Below, piece after piece: positions 34,798-42,092 of a stretch of 64,000 bases of DNA. Source of the stretch: RGIG529 sp050950425 (lineage in GTDB: Bacteria > Bacillota > Clostridia > Oscillospirales > Oscillospiraceae); the NCBI GenBank assembly GCA_050950425.1, contig JBMNHO010000001.1:186001-250000 (forward strand), written 5' to 3'. Positions within the stretch are counted from its first letter, which is position 1. Every line of letters starts with the position of its first letter. A model generated the notes under the pieces. That model was given only the letters and a program-made list of their open reading frames with translations. It searched no databases and was not told the origin of the DNA. A program made the translations under genes and the position numbers.

Positions 34798-35202
34798 TCA
34801 TTGCTGTTCGCCGCTGTGCTTGCTCTGCCAGCCTGCGCTGAATAAATACAGGACAGTCAAAAGAAGCACCGGCGGCAGGGTAAGGGCCGAGTAGGCCCGC
34901 GATGGGAAAATAAGAAGAACTCCCGCTGTCAATTGGATATATGCCAAAACCCGGCACCAGCCATACCGGTAAGGCTGCCCGGCAAAGGCCAGTCCCGCTA
35001 TGGACGTCACCATGGAAAAAGCGTACACCAAGGCCATCCCAAAGCAGCCCACTCCGGCATAGTCGTAGTCCAGAGAGGCGTTGCCGATCAAATGCATGCA
35101 CCACAGCAGCATCGGCAGGGCACAAAGCAGCATCAGCGCGGAGGAAATCCGGAGAAACACGCCTTTGCGCAGCCGGTTATTTGGCATGTTGTTTACATTC
35201 AT
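34798..35202 (-). CDS. Small membrane protein, four predicted helices
   Basis: 134 residues from ATG 35202 with AAAGGAG 8 bases upstream. Hydrophobic segments at about 17-38, 48-70, 80-98 and 103-122. No family recognised. It is separated from the stress operon by about 260 bases and has no close neighbours in its direction. Confidence 0.65.
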   Translation of the reverse strand: MNVNNMPNNRLRKGVFLRISSALMLLCALPMLLWCMHLIGNASLDYDYAGVGCFGMALVYAFSMVTSIAGLAFAGQPYRYGWCRVLAYIQLTAGVLLIFPSRAYSALTLPPVLLLTVLYLFSAGWQSKHSGEQQ

Positions 35203-35554
35203 TGCGTAAAGCTCCTTTTTACACGTTATGCCGCCGTCAACTGAAGCACCAAGTCCGGCGGCGCATGGACAAACCCAAAACAATGGTACATAGCTCGCCC
35301 ATTTTATGAAATGAGTGAGCCTGCTGTAAACGTGCGGAAGGCCGCCGGTCGGCGCAGCCAGAAAACAATAGAAAGGATAATGGGCGGAAAGCCAATCACT
35401 TTGGAAGATGATTGGCTTTTTTTGCTTTTCTGTTGCGTTGTGCCGGTCAGCCCCCATTTGGCACGATTTCGTTCATCAATGGCGCTCCCAAGGCAAAGAC
35501 GGTATCTGTAGCGTTGACCAGATTGGGGTTAGGGAGACCCAATCGTGCCAGATT
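35203..35554. other. Gene-free interval with two hairpins
   Basis: No credible gene on either strand. It contains the terminator-like hairpin at 35388-35419 and a GATTGGG/CCCAATC stem-loop at about 35522-35545 just after the end of the leucine-rich-repeat gene. Confidence 0.5.
35388..35424 (+). terminator. Intrinsic terminator reading rightward
   Basis: Eleven-base arms AAAGCCAATCA / TGATTGGCTTT followed by a run of T. There is no plus-strand gene upstream that it obviously serves, so it may end an unannotated RNA. Confidence 0.6.
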
Positions 35555-37039
35555 TTATTTGGCTTTCTCAAAGGTCCGGATTGTCATCAGCACGGCGGCC
35601 TCCCTGGAAGCCATGCCATATCCCGAGGCCTCATGGGCGGCATTCAAAGGTTTCGGCATGAAATAGCCCTTTTCATTCCCTAATATGATGCCCAGCTTGG
35701 CCATGTATTTCGTTTCTTCCACTGCCCAGGAGGCGATATGTTCCTGGTCGGGGAAGTCCGGTATTCCCGCGGTGCTGTAGTCGGCGTTGGGCAAAATGGC
35801 CTTGATGGCCCGGTAGAGCATGGTGGCGCATTGCTCACGGGTGATCAGCATGTGGGGCGAGAAGGTTGTCGCGGAGGTGCCGGTTGTGATGCCCACCTGA
35901 TAGGCCTTCAAAATCCGGTAGTTTGTCGTGTCCGTAAAGGGGTTAACGCCTGTTACAAGTATGATTTTGCCGGTGGCCGTCTCATAGAGCTGAACGGCGA
36001 GCTCCGCGAATTCCTCCCGGCTGATGGACTTTTTCATGTCCAGCCCCTTGAGAATTTCCGGAACGAGACCCGCGTCAAAGGCCTTTTCCAATTCGGGGAC
36101 GGCCCAGTCGCTGGCGCTTTGATAAAAAGGTTCCTTGAGGGCCTCCGGCGTGGATAAAATCTCAGCCTCCAGGCCCTTTCCGTTGCTGTTTACGGCACGA
36201 ACTTTGAAGGTATAGCTCTGCCCATTTTTCAGCCCGGTAAAGGTGTAGCTGCTTGTGTTGCCCGCTGTGATCCATGTAGCCCCGTTATTGCTCGTCACCT
36301 CGAAGCTCGTAATGGTGCCGGTTCCGCCGTAGGCCGGCAGAGCCCAGCTTAATGTCACCGCTGCGTCGCCGGGTTTCGCGCTGAGGTTTTGGGGTGCGGA
36401 GGGGGTCGGCGCTTGGGGGGCAAAGACAAAATAACTAAGTTGAGATTTGTTCAGGCCGATAATGGCGTTTTCAGATGGCAGGTAGTTATTTTGGCAGGAA
36501 AGATGGTTCAGATTCGGATTCTTGCTCACATCCAGCGCGGTTAGCTGATTGTTGCTGCACTGAAGATAGTTCAGATTCGGATTCTTGCTCACATCCAGTG
36601 AGGTTAGTTGCACGCCTTCACAAAAAAGATATTCCAGATTTGGATTCTTGCTCACATCCAGCGCAGTTAGCTGATTGTTGCTGCAATGAAGATAGTCCAG
36701 ATTCGGATTCTTGCTCACATCCAGTGAGGTCAGATTGTTATTGTAGCAAAGAAATCTCTCCAAACCATAAAAATACTCTATTCCGTCAAGGCTGGCTATG
36801 CCTTTACCGGACACACTTAGTACAGTAATCTTCGACACATCGGTGGTGTACACCTTGTCAGCGGCGCCCTTGCCCAACTTCTCTCTTACTGCCGCCAGAA
36901 AATTCGCGTCTGTAAACTTGTCTGTGATGTCGATTTTAAATTCGGGCATCGTGAGCGCCGCCGCCTGCGGCACAGCCCCCAGCATGAACACCAGCACAAG
37001 CAGCAGGAGAATCAGCCTTTTCAATGCCTTTTTCATCAT
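35555..37039 (-). CDS. Leucine-rich-repeat, fibronectin III, SLH surface protein
   Basis: 494 residues with GAGGAGG 5 bases before ATG 37039. Signal peptide 1-28. A leader domain (KFTDANFLAAVREKLG) typical of bacterial LRR proteins precedes LRR units of 21 residues (consensus LTSLDVSKNPNLDYLHCSNNQ) at about 85-200. An FN3 domain spans about 215-300 and three SLH domains fill about 310-490. LRRs mediate protein binding, so this is a wall-anchored adhesion or recognition protein. It lies 51 bases after the lipoprotein gene, likely in the same operon. Confidence 0.88.
   Translation of the reverse strand: MMKKALKRLILLLLVLVFMLGAVPQAAALTMPEFKIDITDKFTDANFLAAVREKLGKGAADKVYTTDVSKITVLSVSGKGIASLDGIEYFYGLERFLCYNNNLTSLDVSKNPNLDYLHCSNNQLTALDVSKNPNLEYLFCEGVQLTSLDVSKNPNLNYLQCSNNQLTALDVSKNPNLNHLSCQNNYLPSENAIIGLNKSQLSYFVFAPQAPTPSAPQNLSAKPGDAAVTLSWALPAYGGTGTITSFEVTSNNGATWITAGNTSSYTFTGLKNGQSYTFKVRAVNSNGKGLEAEILSTPEALKEPFYQSASDWAVPELEKAFDAGLVPEILKGLDMKKSISREEFAELAVQLYETATGKIILVTGVNPFTDTTNYRILKAYQVGITTGTSATTFSPHMLITREQCATMLYRAIKAILPNADYSTAGIPDFPDQEHIASWAVEETKYMAKLGIILGNEKGYFMPKPLNAAHEASGYGMASREAAVLMTIRTFEKAK
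36508..36759 (-). repeat. Four 63-bp tandem repeats encoding LRR units
   Basis: Units begin at about 36508, 36571, 36634 and 36697. Each keeps the stretch for LDVSKNPNL nearly unchanged at DNA level, while the other half alternates between two types. Confidence 0.8.
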
Positions 37040-37090
37040 AACTTCCTCCTCAAACCAACTTTAAATTAATAAAGCGTTGCGTAAACCAAG

Positions 37091-37636
37091 CTACTTTGCC
37101 GACGCCAAATTCGCAACCGCGAGCCTGCCCGCTTCCGTGAGCTTTTCCCGGTTGCCCTCATCGTCCAAGTTGCCGATGGCGATGAGGATATAGTAGCCAT
37201 CCTCCAGGATGTGAAGTCCCGGCGTGGCGAAATACGCCTCACCGCCGACATTCTCCACTTTGACCGCATCCTCAAAATTCTCCACAATCGCCCGATACAG
37301 GCTCTCCGGCGTCTGTCTCTGCTCCGCCGGCATCATGGCTTGCTGTGTGAGGCTAATCTGGAAAAAGTGATTCTCCGACTCATATAGACATTGCTTGAGC
37401 CCCACCCTTTCCTGTTCACTGGTTCGGGCCGTGTCGAGGCTCACTCCAAGGATGCGCTCAGCTTCTTCCTTGGAAATCAGCGACGACGGTTCGATGACTC
37501 CCACCGCCGGGCTGTCGCTGGAAAGGGAATTTTCTGTTTCCGAAGGCGCTTCTGCCCGATTATCTGCGGGCTTGCCGCAGGCGCCGAGCGACAGCAGCAG
37601 CACCGTGGCAACGAACAAAGACACAACTGTTCTCAT
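37091..37636 (-). CDS. Lipoprotein, DUF3558-like
   Basis: 181 residues from ATG 37636 (GGAGGG 7 bases upstream). Lipobox LGAC, then a Ser/Glu-rich spacer. The mature domain (LISKEEAERILGVSL, QCLYESENHFFQISL, VENVGGEAYFATPGLHIL) follows the pattern of small ligand-binding lipoproteins such as DUF3558. It is preceded by a leader peptide 17 bases upstream and followed by the LRR-SLH gene. Ligand unknown. Confidence 0.7.
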   Translation of the reverse strand: MRTVVSLFVATVLLLSLGACGKPADNRAEAPSETENSLSSDSPAVGVIEPSSLISKEEAERILGVSLDTARTSEQERVGLKQCLYESENHFFQISLTQQAMMPAEQRQTPESLYRAIVENFEDAVKVENVGGEAYFATPGLHILEDGYYILIAIGNLDDEGNREKLTEAGRLAVANLASAK

Positions 37637-37653
37637 TTCAAAACCCTCCATAC

Positions 37654-37728
37654 TCAATATTTGCGATAAAAGCAACCGCGCCCATGCCGGAGCATCAGCC
37701 TCTGGGGGCGCTCTGTTTGTTTTTTCAT
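37654..37728 (-). CDS. 24-residue basic leader peptide
   Basis: ATG 37728 with AAGGAG 8 bases upstream; the peptide runs MKKQTERPQRLML... to ...CFYRKY and ends 17 bases before the lipoprotein start. It carries nine Arg/Lys residues. Position and strong ribosome-binding site suggest a regulatory or coupling leader rather than chance. Confidence 0.45.
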   Translation of the reverse strand: MKKQTERPQRLMLRHGRGCFYRKY

Positions 37729-37753
37729 ATTACTCTCTCCTTCTTTAAGTTTA

Positions 37754-37801
37754 ATTATAAAGTAAAAGAATTGTTTTTGATAGCTACTAAATGTAGTAGC
37801 T
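37754..37801 (-). promoter_or_regulatory. Promoter with palindromic operator before the leader peptide
   Basis: Minus strand: TATAAT (37759-37754), no good -35, and an 8-bp inverted repeat AGCTACTA-AATG-TAGTAGCT at 37782-37801, centred about 45 bases upstream of the predicted start. The TACT...AGTA core resembles BlaI/CopY-type operators. Confidence 0.5.
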
Positions 37802-37802
37802 T

Positions 37803-37848
37803 CCCACAACACACAGTTCTGACCAAGGCTAGGGCTGTGTGTTGTGGG
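37803..37848. repeat. 14-bp perfect inverted repeat
   Basis: CCCACAACACACAG (37803-37816) and its exact complement (37835-37848) around an 18-base loop. No T run follows on either strand. Confidence 0.6.
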
Positions 37849-37859
37849 ACAGGCGCAGC

Positions 37860-38536
37860 CTGCTGGGGCGGGCGGTCAATATAAACAGCTCGCACATCGA
37901 CAGGCTCGGAAGCGGGCGGGCGCCCGCTTCCGAAAAAACATGAATTTCTCGTGCCCAATATAGCGACCGTTGTCTCGCTCTCGATCCGGCAGGATACCAC
38001 CGGGATGCTCCGTTTTTCGCAGAAACATCAGAAATCAGCGGATCACCGTTTCGATCCTCGATCCGGAGCTTGCGCTGCTCACGCCAGAAAAGCTGACGCC
38101 GCCTATGCCAAGGCTTTTCGAGGCAAAAGGCTTCATCTAGTCGCAGGGACAGTATCTGGCGCACATTGAAGGGCTGAAAAAGCTGGAAAACAATATAAAA
38201 TCTGATGGTGAATGCCAAGGATGATCTTGCGCCGGGGATGCTGCTCTACATCAAGGAAGATACAGGGGGGCGGATGGCGGAAACGGACACTTCAATGTTT
38301 TCGTTCGGTCTGCTCGGTTTCGCGCCTGTGGAGCGGAGGGGAAAAACGGTTGGGAGAGATGCGCCCCGGGCCCCATATCCGCCGGTCGATGACGGTATTG
38401 TGGATTCTTTTGGGTGCGATTCAGCTCTTTTTGGGACGGCGGATGGTCTGCTTGCCCCTGAAGGCGCGGGTTGCCTATTGTGTTCTTCCTTTTTTGACGT
38501 TTCGCAATAATAAAGAAATTTCCTACCGTATTGTAC
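37860..38536. other. Interval without an intact gene, probable coding remnants
   Basis: Short open stretches in several plus frames (for example one coding ITVSILDPELALLTPEKL near 38050 and one hydrophobic WILLGAIQLFLG near 38410) are each cut by stops. A strong hairpin CGGAAGCGGGCG / CGCCCGCTTCCG lies at 37907-37932. I read it as decayed coding DNA, but no parent family is recognisable. Confidence 0.4.
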
Positions 38537-38565
38537 TTTACAAAATAACGCGTAGGTGATATTAT
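38537..38565 (+). promoter_or_regulatory. Promoter of the molybdate/tungstate-type transporter operon
   Basis: -35 TTTACA (38537-38542), 17-base spacer, -10 TATTAT (38560-38565), about 49 bases before ATG 38614. No ModE-type palindrome was recognised. Confidence 0.65.
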
Positions 38566-38613
38566 GATGAAGTTAAAATTCATGCCACATTTATGAAAAA
38601 ATAGGAGGCAATC

Positions 38614-39414
38614 ATGAAAAAAACGTTTTCCATCATTCTCGCACTTGTGCTGTTGCTGATGACAGCGGCCTGCGGCTTTTCAAATTCAAATCCGTCGGCA
38701 AACGAAACGCCCGCAGCGTCGGGGGAAGAACCCGTCGACCTGAGCGGCCAGACACTTCTCGTTTATTGCGGCGCGGGCATGCAGAAGCCATTTCAGGAAA
38801 TTGCCGCAGCCTTCCAGGAAGCCACCGGCTGCAAAGTGAACGTCACATTTGCCAACGCCTCGCAGATACAGACCCAGATATCGGAGTCCCAGGAGGGAGA
38901 CTTCTTCATTGCTGGCTCCGTCGAAGAAGTAAAGCCCGTAACCGACTATGTCGCCAGCAGTGTAAATCTCGTCAAACATATTCCTGTTCTTGCCGTAGCG
39001 GCTGGGAATCCCAAGGGGATCACCGGAGTTGCTGACCTTGCGAAGGATGGCGTTGTAACGGTTATCGGCGATCCTGAATCGACTCCTATTGGCAAGATTG
39101 CCAAAAAAGTGTTTTCTGATTTCGGCGTTGCCGAATCCGTGCATCTGGCAGCTACCACGACCACAGCCCCCCAGCTGGCCACCGTTATCTCCCTCGGCGA
39201 GGCCGATGCCGCGATCATCTGGAAGGAAAACTGCAATGTTGACGGCGTGGAGATTTGCGATACCGCGGACATGGACGCATACGTTAAGACGATTCCCGCT
39301 GCAAGACTGAATTTCAACGCCGAGTCTGAAGCTGCCGCGGCTTTCAGCGAATTCCTGGCCACCGACGCGGCAAACACGATCTGGACATCCTATGGTTACG
39401 AACTGGCGGAATGA
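38614..39414 (+). CDS. Substrate-binding lipoprotein of a molybdate/tungstate-type ABC transporter
   Basis: 266 residues. Lipobox TAAC (Cys about 20), then a ModA-like type 2 binding fold: LLVYCGAGMQKPFQEIAAAF, NASQIQTQI, a D-F-F-I-A-G-S block, IGDPESTPIGKIAKK and ADAAIIWKEN. AGGAGG lies before ATG 38614. The conserved early G-A-G-M and the A-S-Q segments are where oxyanion-binding residues sit in ModA/WtpA proteins. First gene of a four-gene operon; overlaps the permease gene by four bases. Confidence 0.85.
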   Translation: MKKTFSIILALVLLLMTAACGFSNSNPSANETPAASGEEPVDLSGQTLLVYCGAGMQKPFQEIAAAFQEATGCKVNVTFANASQIQTQISESQEGDFFIAGSVEEVKPVTDYVASSVNLVKHIPVLAVAAGNPKGITGVADLAKDGVVTVIGDPESTPIGKIAKKVFSDFGVAESVHLAATTTTAPQLATVISLGEADAAIIWKENCNVDGVEICDTADMDAYVKTIPAARLNFNAESEAAAAFSEFLATDAANTIWTSYGYELAE

Positions 39415-40214
39415 AAAACGGCAGATTCAGCGTATTTAAACTGATCTGCATATCACTGACCATGCTGGCAGTCGTTTTTATCGGCAGCAATGTGGTTGTC
39501 ATTGCGTTCCGGGGGCTTTCGGGCCTCCCGGAATGCATTTCCCATCCGGAAACGGCATTCTCAGTAAAATTAAGCATGAAATCAGCCTGTATTTCCACCA
39601 TCCTGTGCTTCGTTCTCGCGGTGCCTGCGTCATACACGCTCACCAGAACCAATATACCGCTGCGCGGTTTTTTTGAGGTTCTGCTTGAACTGATGATGTC
39701 CCTGCCGTACATCGTGCTGGGTCTGAGCATGCTGATTCTTTTTTCTTCGCCCTTCGGCAAAATGCTGAAGGCCGCGGGGTTTCCGGTGGTATTCAGCCGA
39801 AACGGCGTGATTCTGGCGCAGCTTGTGGTAAACTTGCCCTTTGCGATAAAGCTTGTTTCCACGGCGTTCAAAGGAGCCGACCGAAAGTTTGAGCATGTCG
39901 CGGGGCTTTTGGGTGCAAAGCCGGGCAGATGCTTTTTTACCATTCTGCTGCCCATATGCAGGAACAGTCTGATCAGCGCCGTCATACTTGTGTGGTCACG
40001 GGCGCTTGGGGAATTCGGAGCAACGCTTATGCTGGTGGGCGTCACGAGGATGGAAACCGAGACGCTCCCCGCGAGCATTTATCTGAATGTGAGCACAAAT
40101 GATCTGGGCGCGGCTCTGGCCAGTGCCTTTATCCTCCTGTTCATATCGGCCGTATCTCTGGCTATGGCAAATTTTCTGACCAGAACCAACAGAAAGCGGA
40201 GCAGATATGTGTGA
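39411..40214 (+). CDS. ABC transporter permease, ModB/CysT type
   Basis: 267 residues, six predicted membrane helices. The EAA loop EHVAGLLGAKPGRCFFTILLPI is clear, and ILVWSRALGEFGATLMLVG is typical of molybdate/sulfate-family permeases. It begins in a four-base overlap with the binding-protein gene and overlaps the ATPase gene by eight bases. Confidence 0.9.
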   Translation: MKNGRFSVFKLICISLTMLAVVFIGSNVVVIAFRGLSGLPECISHPETAFSVKLSMKSACISTILCFVLAVPASYTLTRTNIPLRGFFEVLLELMMSLPYIVLGLSMLILFSSPFGKMLKAAGFPVVFSRNGVILAQLVVNLPFAIKLVSTAFKGADRKFEHVAGLLGAKPGRCFFTILLPICRNSLISAVILVWSRALGEFGATLMLVGVTRMETETLPASIYLNVSTNDLGAALASAFILLFISAVSLAMANFLTRTNRKRSRYV

Positions 40215-41022
40215 AAAAATGAAAACCATCATGAAGGTGCAGGACATCACGCTTAAACGGGGCAGTTTTTCACTTGACGGGATTAACCTGGACATTCGGG
40301 AAAATGAGATCTTGTCCATCCTGGGCAAGACCGGATCAGGAAAGACCATGCTGCTGGAGACGATAGCGGGCTTTTACCGTCCGGACACAGGTGACGTCCT
40401 GTATCATGGAAAAAGCGTGAGCCGCATGCCTGTTTATGAGCGCAACATAGGGTATTTATATCAGGACTACTGTCTATTTCCGCACATGACGGTGCAGGCG
40501 AACATCGAATATGGACTAAAAATGCGCAAATGTGATAAAGTGGAGATGAAAAGCCGTGTTGAATCGATTGCGGACAGATTTGAAATCGAGCACATCCTGC
40601 ATCAATATCCGGGTACCCTCAGCGGAGGCGAGCAGCAGCGAACCGCGCTGGCAAGGGCGCTTGTCACCCGCCCGGAGCTACTCTTGCTTGACGAGCCCTT
40701 TTCGGCCCTCGATCCGGTCACTAAAAAAAAGGTATATGAACTGATCCGGGAGATCCGTCAGGAATTTAAATGTACAGTGGTTTTTGTTACCCACGATTTC
40801 AACGAGGCGGAGCAACTGTCGGACCGGATCGGTGTTATCATTTCCGGCAGGTTATGCGGGGTGGCCGAGGGCAGCGAGCTTTACACGAACACATGGGACC
40901 CGGAGGTCAAAGACTTTCTGGGCATAGCACATCATACAACGCGGGAGGGAAAAAAACATGAACAGGGAAGAGTTGTTTGCGAAGATAAAAACCAGGTTTT
41001 TGTCAGTCTTGAAGGAACATAA
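40207..41022 (+). CDS. ABC transporter ATP-binding protein, ModC/CysA type
   Basis: 271 codons. Walker A GKTGSGKT, Q-loop LYQDYCLFPHMTV, signature LSGGEQQR, Walker B LLLLDEP, switch VTHDFNEAE. The frame overlaps the next gene by 65 bases. With one more A in the A7 tract at 40950-40956 it would instead end ...REGKKT and overlap the next ATG in an ATGA, which is the usual tight coupling. The enzyme core is unaffected either way. No C-terminal TOBE domain is seen. Confidence 0.9.
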   Translation: MCEKMKTIMKVQDITLKRGSFSLDGINLDIRENEILSILGKTGSGKTMLLETIAGFYRPDTGDVLYHGKSVSRMPVYERNIGYLYQDYCLFPHMTVQANIEYGLKMRKCDKVEMKSRVESIADRFEIEHILHQYPGTLSGGEQQRTALARALVTRPELLLLDEPFSALDPVTKKKVYELIREIRQEFKCTVVFVTHDFNEAEQLSDRIGVIISGRLCGVAEGSELYTNTWDPEVKDFLGIAHHTTREGKKHEQGRVVCEDKNQVFVSLEGT

Positions 41023-41731
41023 TATTGAAAACGATACAGTGGACATCAGTTGCCGCGCGCTCTCTCCGGAGGAGGCGATCGGAAACACCGAGCGCAGAGA
41101 TTTTCCCATCATCACAGGCAAGGACATTATGATACAGGCGGAATACCGGGGAAGCCGGGGACAAGCCTTCACAGACGCGCCTGCTGTTTGCAGCGTCTCG
41201 CTTTCAGAAATACTGGAGACGGATGTCGCAAATGACGACCACGCCAGGGGGATTTTTGTAGCGGCGGTCAATGCCGTCATGCAGTCGCTGGGTCTGTGCA
41301 GGGACACCGTACACTGCCGCACCGAAGGCCCCGAGAAATGCGCGCAGGATATGCTCTCGTTCCTGCAATTAGGCTATCCAGATTCCAAAAATATCGCCCT
41401 TGTGGGGTACCAGCCGGCTCTCCTTGAAATGCTGGCAAAAAGCGGGTACACAGTCAGAGTGTTTGACCTGAACGAAGACAATATCAATCAGGTAAGATAT
41501 GGAATCAAAGTCGAAGATGGCGCAGCTGCAACGGGGCGTACACTAGAGCCGTGGGCGGATCTGATTCTCTGCACCGGCTCCGCGCTGTGCAACGGCACCA
41601 TTGTCGACTATCTGGAGCTGGACACGGAAGTGCTGTTTTTTGGCATCACAGTCGCGGGAGCCGCGGAGCTTCTCGGGCTAAAACGCGCTTGTTTCGCTGA
41701 TAAATACGAAATGGATCCTGCCGGGAACTAA
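40958..41731 (+). CDS. DUF364-type protein (putative metal-chelation domain)
   Basis: 257 residues with GGAGGG 8 bases before ATG 40958. The N-terminal part resembles DUF4213 and the C-terminal part a Rossmann-like DUF364 domain (NIALVGYQPALLEMLAKSG, VRVFDLNEDNI, LILCTGSALCNGTI, FFGITVAGAAELLG). DUF364 proteins often accompany transporters for transition metals or oxyanions and are thought to handle the imported metal. Last gene of the operon here. Confidence 0.78.
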   Translation: MNREELFAKIKTRFLSVLKEHNIENDTVDISCRALSPEEAIGNTERRDFPIITGKDIMIQAEYRGSRGQAFTDAPAVCSVSLSEILETDVANDDHARGIFVAAVNAVMQSLGLCRDTVHCRTEGPEKCAQDMLSFLQLGYPDSKNIALVGYQPALLEMLAKSGYTVRVFDLNEDNINQVRYGIKVEDGAAATGRTLEPWADLILCTGSALCNGTIVDYLELDTEVLFFGITVAGAAELLGLKRACFADKYEMDPAGN

Positions 41732-41929
41732 AAATACGTTGATCATAAGAACGTTGCCAAAATAAAAGAAATGGTCAAATACCATCGTGACTGCACTGGT
41801 TGATAGACCCAACTTACACTAAGGGTGTCGCTTTCGGGCTTTGGCAGATGAAAAGCATCTTTCGACGGCGGATCCCATATGCCGGAAAAACCACTGAGAA
41901 AAGGGAACGTTTTAGAGTTTTCAAAAAAC

Positions 41930-41970
41930 ATGCGGGGGCGTGGCTTTATGCCATGCCCCCGCATATTTTG
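41930..41970 (+). terminator. Terminator downstream of the oxyanion transporter operon
   Basis: Fifteen-base arms ATGCGGGGGCGTGGC / GCCATGCCCCCGCAT with one G-T pair, followed by ATTTTGTTT. The interval 41732-42092 otherwise holds only short broken frames, including one coding KIKEMVKYHRD just after the DUF364 stop. Confidence 0.8.
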
Positions 41971-42092
41971 TTTACGCGGATACAAGATAAGGGAGCTTTG
42001 CAAAGGGTCGCTTGCAAATATCGTTTGTTTTTCACTCTGATGCAATCTTCCTAGTGCATCTCGCAATAACTTGTATATTGATTTTTATCATT

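Noticed and set aside
36500..36760. Regular 63-bp spacing suggested a CRISPR-like array
   Set aside because: Units are coding (LRR), contiguous, and half of each unit varies between only two types; there are no unique spacers and no cas genes.
38251..38583. Minus-strand frame of 110 codons
   Set aside because: Low-complexity basic composition without a ribosome-binding site; it overlaps the promoter of the oxyanion transporter.
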